Assembly: GCA_028067895.1 (NCBI GenBank)
Contig: JAPTUI010000656.1
Location: 1-7,113 of the forward strand
Length of the DNA stretch: 7,113 nt
Direction: 5' to 3'
Source of the DNA: Pseudomonadota bacterium
GTDB taxonomy: Bacteria; Pseudomonadota; Gammaproteobacteria; Steroidobacterales; Steroidobacteraceae
Shown: one piece after another, positions 1 through 5,592 of the stretch
Layout of the letters: each line of letters opens with the position of its first letter
How positions within the stretch are numbered: position 1 is the stretch's first letter
Program-made: the position numbers and the translations under genes
The notes under the pieces: generated by a model
Told to the model about the DNA's origin: nothing
Database searches by the model: none
The model's input: only the letters and a program-made list of their open reading frames with translations

Positions 1-953
1 CGCCCGACCAGACGGCGCCAGGTGTGCGCCTCCTCGAGCGGAATGCCGCCGGAGTATACGCCGGGGCGGCGCACCGAATGGCTGACCATGGTGCAACCGG
101 TGATCATCACATCGTCGCAGATCGTCAGGTGTCCGCCGATGCCGACCTGCCCGCCGATCATGCAGCGCCGCCCGATGCTGGTGCTACCGGACACCCCGAC
201 GCAGGCCGCGAGCGCGGTGTGCGCGCCGATGCGAACGTTGTGGCCGATTTGGATCAGGTTGTCGAGTTTGGCACCCTCCTCGATCACCGTGTCCTCGATC
301 GCCCCGCGATCGATGGTGGTGTTGGAGCCGATCTCCACGTCGCAGCCGACCCGCACGCTGCCGATCTGCGGCACTTTCAGCCAGCGGCCCGCATCCTGCG
401 CAAACCCGAAGCCGTCCCCACCGATCACCGCGCCCGGCTGGATCACCGTGCGCTCCCCGATCGACACGCCGCGGCACAGCGTGATGCGCCCGAGGAGGCG
501 CACATCCGCCCCCACCTGCACGCCCTCCTCGATCAGGCACTGCGGCCCGACGTAGGCACGCGCACCAATCCGCGCCCCTGCGCCGATGACGCAGAGCGCT
601 GCGACGTGTGCCGTGGGGTCGATCTGAGCGCCTTGCGCGACGACGGCCGAGGGGTGCACCCCCGGAGTCCCCGCAGGGGCCGGATGCAGCACGGCGGCGA
701 TGCGTGCGAAGGTTGCGTGGGGGTTGGCGCTGATCAGCGCCGCGCAGGGGCAGCCTGCGGCGCTCGCCTGATCGAGCACCACGACCGCAGCCCGCGTGGC
801 CGCGAGCTGGGTCCGGTAGCGGGGATTGGCGACGAAGACCACCGACTTCGCGTCGGCATCGGCCAGCGTCGCCACCCTTTCGACCTCAACGCCCGGATCG
901 CCTCTGAGCTCACAGCCGAACCGGACTGCGAGCTCCCCGATCGAGACGCTCAT
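1..953 (-). CDS. lpxD: UDP-3-O-(3-hydroxyacyl)glucosamine N-acyltransferase, C-terminus cut by window edge
   Basis: Cytosolic enzyme of the Raetz lipid A pathway. It transfers a 3-hydroxyacyl chain from acyl-ACP to the 2-amino group of UDP-3-O-acyl-glucosamine, acting as a homotrimer. The visible 317 residues (family about 340) lack only the last ~25, which form the C-terminal helices. The N-terminal uridine-binding domain includes FVANPRYRTQL (40-50; compare FMVNPKYREHL in E. coli). A left-handed parallel beta-helix of hexapeptide repeats runs from about residue 100 to 290. The catalytic histidine is His238 in IQIGHNV, equivalent to E. coli His239. Further family blocks are GGDGFGFA (178-185), KVPQIGSV, TTIDRGAIEDT (212-222) and PGVYSGGIPL (297-306). 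The ATG at 951-953 starts the standard N-terminus (MSVSIGELAVRFG) and lies 10 bases after the skp stop. The ribosome-binding site is weak, suggesting coupling to skp. Eleven cysteines are visible, more than in E. coli LpxD; their meaning is unclear. fabZ and lpxA would be expected next, beyond the left edge. Confidence 0.97.
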   Translation of the reverse strand, partial: MSVSIGELAVRFGCELRGDPGVEVERVATLADADAKSVVFVANPRYRTQLAATRAAVVVLDQASAAGCPCAALISANPHATFARIAAVLHPAPAGTPGVHPSAVVAQGAQIDPTAHVAALCVIGAGARIGARAYVGPQCLIEEGVQVGADVRLLGRITLCRGVSIGERTVIQPGAVIGGDGFGFAQDAGRWLKVPQIGSVRVGCDVEIGSNTTIDRGAIEDTVIEEGAKLDNLIQIGHNVRIGAHTALAACVGVSGSTSIGRRCMIGGQVGIGGHLTICDDVMITGCTMVSHSVRRPGVYSGGIPLEEAHTWRRLVG

Positions 954-963
954 GGCGCGGCGG

Positions 964-1503
964 TTACTTGGCCGGCGAGGCCTTCAGAATGCGCAGGATC
1001 GACGGCGTCAGATCCAGCGCCGGATCGGCGTAAATCACCCCGTCGTTCATCATCACCAGGGTGAAGCCGTGCTGCTTGGCGTAGTTCTGCACGATCAGGG
1101 CGATCGAGTTCTGCACCTTGGTGAACAGCTCATTGCGGCGCGTATTGAGCGCCTCCTGCACCTTGCCGGACTCCTGGCGGAACGACTCGACCTTCTCACG
1201 CAGATCGAGCTCGGCCTGAGCGACCTGGTCCTGGGTCATGGTCGCCTGATTGCGCTGCAGCTTCTGCTGCTTCAGCTGCAGGGTCTTCGCCTCGGCCTGC
1301 AACTGCTTCTGCTTGGGCAGGAACTCGCTGCGCAGCGCGGCGATAGCAGCCTTGTACTGCGGGGAGGACTGCACCAGCACCCCGTAGTTGACCACCCCGA
1401 TCTTCATGGCCGCAGCCCGCGCGCCCGCGGTGGCCAGTCCCATCACCAGCATACCTGCGGCGATCATCCAAACGACTGAATGGCTTCTGCTCAAGCGCTT
1501 CAC
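964..1503 (-). CDS. skp: Periplasmic chaperone Skp (OmpH/HlpA family)
   Basis: Periplasmic trimeric chaperone that holds unfolded outer-membrane proteins between the Sec translocon and BAM. The product is 179 residues from the GTG at 1503 (E. coli precursor 161). A basic N-terminus (VKRLSRSHS) is followed by a hydrophobic core (VVWMIAAGMLVMGLATA) and an ARAAA cleavage region. The mature protein begins with MKIGVVNYGVLVQSSPQYK, the typical first beta strand and helix of the family. A long Gln/Lys/Glu-rich coiled coil follows (about SEFLPKQKQLQAEAKTLQ through RQESGKVQEALNTRR), the tentacle arms of the Skp trimer. The C-terminus returns to the body domain (GFTLVMMNDGVIYADPALDLTPSIL). There is no ATG start: an in-frame TAG immediately precedes a GTG at 1509, and a second GTG lies at 1503. 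GAGG is 9 bases from the second, so 1503 is preferred; the alternative adds two residues. The TAA stop is 10 bases before lpxD. Confidence 0.94.
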   Translation of the reverse strand: MKRLSRSHSVVWMIAAGMLVMGLATAGARAAAMKIGVVNYGVLVQSSPQYKAAIAALRSEFLPKQKQLQAEAKTLQLKQQKLQRNQATMTQDQVAQAELDLREKVESFRQESGKVQEALNTRRNELFTKVQNSIALIVQNYAKQHGFTLVMMNDGVIYADPALDLTPSILRILKASPAK

Positions 1504-1512
1504 GGACACCTA

Positions 1513-1516
1513 CCTC
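1513..1516 (-). promoter_or_regulatory. Ribosome-binding site of skp
   Basis: GAGG on the minus strand. It is 9 bases before the GTG at 1503 but only 3 bases before the GTG at 1509. The spacing favours the GTG at 1503 as the real skp start. Confidence 0.45.
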
Positions 1517-1519
1517 GAA

Positions 1520-1534
1520 AATTTCAGGGAAATT
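1520..1534 (-). repeat. AT-rich dyad upstream of skp
   Basis: AATTTC and GAAATT arms around a 3-base centre, 3 bases upstream of the GAGG ribosome-binding site of skp. It could be a small operator-like dyad or a weak stem next to the ribosome-binding site. It may also be chance; only the symmetry supports it. Confidence 0.2.
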
Positions 1535-1552
1535 GATGGATCTAATGCGCAT

Positions 1553-1572
1553 CCGCCCCTCTTCGGGGGCGG
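1553..1572 (-). repeat. Third GC hairpin in bamA-skp gap
   Basis: Minus strand CCGCCCC (1572-1566) and GGGGCGG (1559-1553) form a perfect 7-bp stem with a CGAAGA loop. The 5' arm, GCCGCCCCC including flanking bases, repeats the start of the hairpin after the bamA stop. Arms of the two hairpins could therefore pair with each other. There is no downstream U-tract; the region leading to skp (ATTAGATCC onward) is AT-richer. Confidence 0.45.
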
Positions 1573-1598
1573 CTAAGTGTTCCATGCTACCACCCCCG

Positions 1599-1612
1599 GG
1601 GCACGAATGCCC
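1599..1612 (-). repeat. UUCG-loop hairpin in bamA-skp gap
   Basis: The minus strand reads GGGCA, TTCG, TGCCC: a perfect 5-bp stem closed over a UUCG tetraloop. The closing pair is A-U rather than the extra-stable C-G. It shares two bases with the preceding C/G stem, so the two structures compete. No U-tract follows. Confidence 0.4.
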
Positions 1613-1631
1613 GCCCCCCGGGGGGGGGCGG
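1611..1631 (-). repeat. C9/G6 hairpin directly after bamA stop
   Basis: Starting on the base after the bamA TAG, the minus strand reads CCGCCCCCC, CCC, then GGGGGGCGG. This is a perfect 9-bp all-GC stem with a three-base loop. On the plus strand it is six C followed by nine G. It would be an extremely stable RNA stem. No U-tract follows, so it is not a canonical intrinsic terminator; it may act as a 3'-end stabiliser, pause or attenuator between bamA and skp. Homopolymer length here should also be treated as error-prone. A length change would not alter BamA, because the stop codon comes first. Confidence 0.5.
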
Positions 1632-4076
1632 CTAGAAGGCCTGCCCGACGGTGAACTGGAAACCGCTGGTCTGGTCCTGCCAGACGTTCGGATTGGCGAG
1701 ATTGCGATTGGCATTCAAGGCCACGCCATAGCTGAAGCGGAACAGCCCCATCGGCGAGAGCCACTCGACCGCGATGCCCACCGAGCGCTTCAGAGAGCCC
1801 CAGCCGTTCAGGTGGTAGTACACCGGGGTGACGTTGTTCGGCTCGAAGAACTTCACCTTGCTGCCGGTATAGAAGACGTTGCCGACGTCGAAGAACAGGC
1901 TGACGCGGGCGGTCTGGCGCCACTTGGCCGGGATCGGCAGCAGCAGCTCGTTCTGGCTGATGATGTCGAAGTTGCCGCCGTAGGGGTTGCCGAACTGGTC
2001 ACGCGGGCCGAGCCAGCTCTCGCGAAAGCCGCGCACCGAGTCCGGGCCGCCGCCGAAGAACAGGCGGTACGGCGGCAGGCCGGTGGTGCCACCGAAGCCG
2101 TTGCCGTAATCGACGCGCTCGTGGAAGGAGAGCGTGAGGTAGTGGCGCCACAGCGGCACGTACTGCTGGAACAGCGCGCTCGCCACGTAATACTTGACCG
2201 AGCTCGAGCCGGGGATCGTGGCACTCAAGTTCACCGCCGCACGCGTACCGCGGTCGGCGAACAGCGTGCGGTTGCGGTCATCGATCTGCCAGCCGAGCAG
2301 CAGCTGCACGTCATGGTAGTTCGTGCCGTAGAAGACGAAGTCGTTGTTGCTGTAATCCTCGTGCACCAGATTACTGTACGGATTGCCGTTCTGCTGCACC
2401 CACTGCTGAGCCTGCTCGGCGCTACCGATCGAGCTGGTGAGCAACTGCGCATCCTCGAACGAGGCGCCGAGGGACAGATACTGGAACTCGCTGATCGGAT
2501 AGCTCCACTCCGGGCCGACGTCGATCGTCTTGGAGGAGAAATTCGACGAGGAGGAGACGAACTGCGTGGCGTCGTTGTAGCTCAGCGAGAGCGTCTGAGA
2601 GACCCCGTTCTGGGTGATGTACGGATCGGTGTAGCTGACGCTGTAGAGCTTGTCGAACGCCCCGCCCTGTAGGTTCACCGCGAGGCGGTTGCCGGTGCCG
2701 AGGAAGTCCGCATCGGCGAAGTTCGCGTTCAGCATCAGCTTGTACATCGCCGAGTAGCCGATGCCGCCGGAGAGCTGCGCAGCCGGACCCTGCTTGATCT
2801 TGTAGTTGACGTCGACCTCGTCGGGCGAGCCCGGCACCTTATGCGTGCTGTAGCTCACGTGCTTGATGTACGGCAGGCGCTGCAGGAAGAATTTCGAGCG
2901 CTCGAGCGCGAGGTTCGAGAGCCAGCCGCCCTCGAGCTGACGCAGTTCGCGCCGCAGCACCACGTCGTTGATCGCAGTCTCGCCGGAGAAGGTGATCTTG
3001 CGCACGTACACCCGGTCGCCCGGATCGACGAAGAACGTCAGCGCGACCTTGTGCGTCTTCGGATTGGGCGTCGGCACCGGATCGACCTTGGCGAACGCGT
3101 ACCCGTAGGCGCCGAGGCGATCCTGGATCAGCTTCTGGGTGGTCGTGATGCGCTCGCGGTCGAACACCTGACCGGGCTTGACCACCACCAGCTTCTGCAA
3201 CTGCGCCTCGGGCACCACGAACGTCCCGGCAAGCTTGACCGAGGAGATGCGGAACACCCCGCCCTGCTTGATCGCGACGTCGATGTAGATGTTCTTCTTG
3301 TCCGGACTGATCTGCACCTGCGTCGAGCGGATCGCGAAGTTCGCGTAGCCGCGGTCCATGTAGAAATCGCGCAGCCGCTCGAGGTCGCCCTTCAGCGTCG
3401 AGCGCGAGTAGCGGTCATCATCCTTGTACCAGGACAGCCAGTCCGGCGTCTTCAAGTGGAAGTGCTTGAGGATGCGCGCCTGGGAGAAGTGCGTGGCGCC
3501 GACGACGTTGATCGAGCGAATGACCGCACGCGAACCCTCGACGATCTTGATCTGGATCTTGACCCGGTTGTCCGTGTCGGGGATCACCTTGGTGTTGATG
3601 CGTACGCCGTACTTGCCGCGCCCGTAGTACATGTCGGTGAGGTACTCGGTGACCTGCTGCAGCACCGAGCGATCGAAGATCTTCCCCGGCGCCAGTCCCA
3701 CGTTGCGCAGGGACTTCATCAGCGCCTTGGTCTTGATCGCCTTGTTGCCGGAGATCTGGAAGCTCTCGATCGAAGGCCGTTCGGCCACCACCACGATCAG
3801 CGTGTTGCCCTGGCGGCGCATCTCTACGTCGCGAAAGAAGCCGGTCGCATAGAGCGCCTCGATCGCCTGGCGGATCTTGCGCGGATCGAGCGTGTCACCG
3901 ATGTTCACCGGCAGGTAATTGAATACCGTGCCCTGCGAGATGCGCTGCAGTCCCTCGAGCTTGATGTTACCGACGGTGAAATCCGCAGCCGCGGACGATG
4001 TCGTGCCGTTGCCGGCCAGCGCGAGCGCCGAGTGCACGGCGAGCGCCACCGCAGCGAGCGCAATACGACCCTTCAT
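1632..4076 (-). CDS. bamA: Outer-membrane protein assembly factor BamA
   Basis: Essential Omp85 protein that inserts beta-barrel proteins into the outer membrane as the core of the BAM complex. The 814 residues compare with 810 in E. coli. The signal peptide is MKGRIALAAVALAVHSALALA, with likely cleavage after A21. Five POTRA domains follow at roughly 33-100, 102-181, 184-272, 275-353 and 356-430. POTRA3 is recognisable by DLERLRDFYMDRGYANFAI (231-249). The 16-strand barrel runs from about 431 to the end. The lid-lock motif VRGF is at 681-684 (DNA 2025-2036) in loop 6. The last residues, FQFTVGQAF, form a C-terminal beta-signal ending in Phe. Loop 6 is short (VRGFRESWLGPRDQFGNPYGGN), without the long insertion and Cys690/Cys700 disulfide of E. 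coli; the whole protein has no cysteine. The ATG at 4076 starts a good signal peptide; the TTG at 4121 is less likely. It is separated from rseP by 148 bases, so it may have its own promoter. Confidence 0.98.
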   Translation of the reverse strand: MKGRIALAAVALAVHSALALAGNGTTSSAAADFTVGNIKLEGLQRISQGTVFNYLPVNIGDTLDPRKIRQAIEALYATGFFRDVEMRRQGNTLIVVVAERPSIESFQISGNKAIKTKALMKSLRNVGLAPGKIFDRSVLQQVTEYLTDMYYGRGKYGVRINTKVIPDTDNRVKIQIKIVEGSRAVIRSINVVGATHFSQARILKHFHLKTPDWLSWYKDDDRYSRSTLKGDLERLRDFYMDRGYANFAIRSTQVQISPDKKNIYIDVAIKQGGVFRISSVKLAGTFVVPEAQLQKLVVVKPGQVFDRERITTTQKLIQDRLGAYGYAFAKVDPVPTPNPKTHKVALTFFVDPGDRVYVRKITFSGETAINDVVLRRELRQLEGGWLSNLALERSKFFLQRLPYIKHVSYSTHKVPGSPDEVDVNYKIKQGPAAQLSGGIGYSAMYKLMLNANFADADFLGTGNRLAVNLQGGAFDKLYSVSYTDPYITQNGVSQTLSLSYNDATQFVSSSSNFSSKTIDVGPEWSYPISEFQYLSLGASFEDAQLLTSSIGSAEQAQQWVQQNGNPYSNLVHEDYSNNDFVFYGTNYHDVQLLLGWQIDDRNRTLFADRGTRAAVNLSATIPGSSSVKYYVASALFQQYVPLWRHYLTLSFHERVDYGNGFGGTTGLPPYRLFFGGGPDSVRGFRESWLGPRDQFGNPYGGNFDIISQNELLLPIPAKWRQTARVSLFFDVGNVFYTGSKVKFFEPNNVTPVYYHLNGWGSLKRSVGIAVEWLSPMGLFRFSYGVALNANRNLANPNVWQDQTSGFQFTVGQAF

Positions 4077-4083
4077 ACGCCAA

Positions 4084-4089
4084 CCATCC
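4084..4089 (-). promoter_or_regulatory. Ribosome-binding site of bamA
   Basis: GGATGG on the minus strand, 7 bases before the ATG at 4076-4074. It supports this start over the TTG at 4121, which would place 15 polar residues ahead of the signal peptide. Confidence 0.5.
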
Positions 4090-4117
4090 GATCTGTCACG
4101 TAGCGAAGCATTTGGCC

Positions 4118-4146
4118 CCAATTTTTGACATCAATCACGTATGCAA
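4118..4146 (-). promoter_or_regulatory. Possible secondary promoter region for bamA
   Basis: An AT-richer patch in otherwise very GC-rich DNA, 42 to 70 bases upstream of the bamA ATG. On the minus strand it reads TTGCAT at 4146-4141, then TTGATGTCAAAAATT. TTGCAT resembles a sigma-70 -35 box, but no good -10 box follows at 16-18 bases. TCAAA at 4127-4123 resembles the sigma-E -10 and has GGGGGTT 16 bases upstream, but that lacks the AAC core of the sigma-E -35 (GGAACTT). bamA genes in other gammaproteobacteria do have sigma-E-dependent promoters nearby, so a promoter here is plausible. The sequence match alone is weak. Confidence 0.22.
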
Positions 4147-4161
4147 CCCCCGGTGCCCCGG

Positions 4162-4173
4162 CCGCATGTGCGG
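4162..4173 (-). repeat. Short inverted repeat in rseP-bamA gap
   Basis: CCGCA and TGCGG arms separated by two bases; in RNA this would be a 4-bp stem with an ACAU loop. It is the second dyad in the 148-base rseP-bamA gap. It is short enough to be chance and has no U-tract. Confidence 0.25.
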
Positions 4174-4185
4174 TGCGGAGACGCG

Positions 4186-4205
4186 CGGACCTCCCAAACG
4201 GTCCG
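4186..4205 (-). repeat. Inverted repeat downstream of rseP
   Basis: Perfect 6-base arms CGGACC and GGTCCG separated by 8 bases, starting 19 bases after the rseP stop. As RNA it would form a GC-rich stem-loop. No run of U follows, so it does not look like a standard intrinsic terminator. It could be an RNA-processing or 3'-end-protecting element between rseP and bamA, or chance in GC-rich DNA. Confidence 0.4.
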
Positions 4206-4224
4206 ACTCTAGTGTGTACGGTTC

Positions 4225-5592
4225 TCAGCCGAACTGGCGGGCAATGTCATTGAACAACGCCACGCCCATCAGCACGATCAGCAGCGCGATCCCGACCTGC
4301 TGACCGATGATTTGCGCCCGCTCCGAGAGTGGCGCGCCCTTGACCCATTCCACCAGCTGGAACAGAACCTGCCCGCCGTCGAGCAGCGGGATCGGCAGCA
4401 GGTTCAGGAAGCCGATTTCCAGCGAAATCAGCACTAAGAACCCGAGAAACGACCCAGCCCCGGCGCTCGCCGACTGCCCGGCCTCCTGGGCAATGGTGAG
4501 CGGCCCGCCGAGATTCTTGATCGAGACCCGCCCGAGCATCATGCGCCACAGCAGCCGTCCCTGCAGCACTGTCAGCGTCCAGATGCGCCCCGAGGCCGCA
4601 CCGAGCGCCGCGAGCGGACCGAGCCGATCGTGGCGAACCAGGTTCGCAGGATACTGCAGCGTCGCGGTCGCCTCGGCCTCGATGCGCCCGATCCGCTCGC
4701 CCTGTGCGGTGACGCTCGCGACGCTCACCTGGACGGTGTGTTCGACTCCGCCGCGGCTGTAGGTGATCGCAAGCGTCTTACCGGGATTCGGGCTGATCGC
4801 CCGGACCACGTCCTCGAAGTTCTGCATCGCTCGGCCATTGACTGCCACGATGCGGTCCCCGGCGGCGAGGCCGGCGCGCGCCGCCGGTCCGCCCGGCAGC
4901 ACCCGCCCGAGCACCGGCGGCAGCGTCGGGGCGGCGAAATGCAGGCCGAGACCGGCCAGCGGGCCGGCCGGTCCGGTGAGCTTGCGCCGCGCCTCGGGAT
5001 TGCGCACGTCGAGCACGATCTGGCGCGTCTGCCCATCGGTGCGCACCGTAAGGTCGGCCTTGCCGCTGCCGCTCATCACCTCGAGCAGCCGCATGCGCAC
5101 CTGGCTCTGGCTATCGACCGAGGTGCCGTTGACGGTGAGGATGCGCTCCCCGGGCTGCAGGCCAGCGCGCGCGGCGATCGATCCGGGCTCGACTCGCCCG
5201 ACGATCGGCCGCCAGCGCGTCACGCCGCTCGCCCAGAACATCGCGGCGAGCACCACGAGCGCAAAGAGGAAGTTCGCCCCGGGGCCTGCGAGCAGCACCA
5301 GCACGCGCCGCCATGGGTGCTGGCGGGTGAAGGAGCGCGGCAGGTCTTCGGGCGCCACCGGCCCTTCGCGCTCATCGAGCATCTTCACGTACCCGCCGAG
5401 CGGGATCGGGCACAGCCAGTACTCCACCCCGTCGCGACCCCGTCGCGCGAGCAGCGGCTTACCGAATCCGACGGAGAAGCGCAGCACCTTCAGGCCGAGC
5501 CGCCGCGCGACCCAGAAGTGGCCGAACTCGTGCACCGTCACCAGCAGGCTCACGGCGACGGCGAACCACAGCAGATACCACAGCACCGTCAT
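4225..5592 (-). CDS. rseP: Site-2 intramembrane zinc metalloprotease RseP
   Basis: Inner-membrane S2P-family protease. In characterised relatives it cuts the anti-sigma factor RseA after DegS, freeing sigma-E, and also clears remnant signal peptides. The 455 residues compare with 450 in E. coli. TM1 (about 4-24) carries the zinc motif HEFGH at 21-25 (His21, Glu22, His25). A membrane-associated loop follows (VGFGKPLLARRG; PIPLGGYVKMLDE). TM2 starts at LAGPGANFLFALVV (about 101-114). Two tandem PDZ domains follow, marked by ARAGLQPGERILTVNG (141-156) and ARAGLAAGDRIVAVNG (238-253). TM3 holds the third zinc ligand, Asp405, in NLLPIPLLDGG; TM4 is near the C-terminus. All catalytic residues are present, so it should be active. 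The ATG at 5592 overlaps the dxr TGA (ATGA), with only a weak G-rich ribosome-binding site, so translation is probably coupled to dxr. The longer frame from a GTG at 5640 would only add residues encoded by dxr out of frame. Confidence 0.98.
   Translation of the reverse strand: MTVLWYLLWFAVAVSLLVTVHEFGHFWVARRLGLKVLRFSVGFGKPLLARRGRDGVEYWLCPIPLGGYVKMLDEREGPVAPEDLPRSFTRQHPWRRVLVLLAGPGANFLFALVVLAAMFWASGVTRWRPIVGRVEPGSIAARAGLQPGERILTVNGTSVDSQSQVRMRLLEVMSGSGKADLTVRTDGQTRQIVLDVRNPEARRKLTGPAGPLAGLGLHFAAPTLPPVLGRVLPGGPAARAGLAAGDRIVAVNGRAMQNFEDVVRAISPNPGKTLAITYSRGGVEHTVQVSVASVTAQGERIGRIEAEATATLQYPANLVRHDRLGPLAALGAASGRIWTLTVLQGRLLWRMMLGRVSIKNLGGPLTIAQEAGQSASAGAGSFLGFLVLISLEIGFLNLLPIPLLDGGQVLFQLVEWVKGAPLSERAQIIGQQVGIALLIVLMGVALFNDIARQFG

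Noticed and set aside
24..1064. 346-codon plus-strand open frame opposite lpxD and the end of skp
   Set aside because: It is antisense to lpxD, whose hexapeptide repeats and catalytic histidine are clear. The translated product is Asp/Arg/His-rich with no family features.
1577..1583. GGAACAC on the minus strand as a sigma-E -35 box for skp
   Set aside because: It matches only GGAAC of the consensus, and the sequence 16 bases downstream is AGGGG, not a sigma-E -10 element.
1196..1585. Possible overlapping minus-strand frame starting MEHLAAPEEGRM, just upstream of skp
   Set aside because: It has a G-rich stretch before the ATG, but soon runs out of frame through skp and becomes Gly/Arg/Ala-rich. 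Skp has the recognisable protein. A short leader peptide cannot be fully excluded.
1533..4103. Long plus-strand open frames opposite bamA (1533-2672, 379 aa; 2841-4103, 420 aa)
   Set aside because: They are antisense to an unmistakable bamA. Their products are rich in Arg, Val, Asp, His and Leu in a pattern produced by reading GC-biased codons backwards. No domain is recognisable and no credible start signals were seen.
4077..4121. TTG at 4121 as the bamA start
   Set aside because: It would put a polar 15-residue stretch before a complete signal peptide. The ATG at 4076 has a GGATGG site 7 bases upstream.
4125..4134. TTGACATCAA as an FNR/CRP-type operator or plus-strand -35
   Set aside because: The half-sites lack the 4-base spacing of an FNR box, and no -10 box follows TTGACA on the plus strand at normal spacing.
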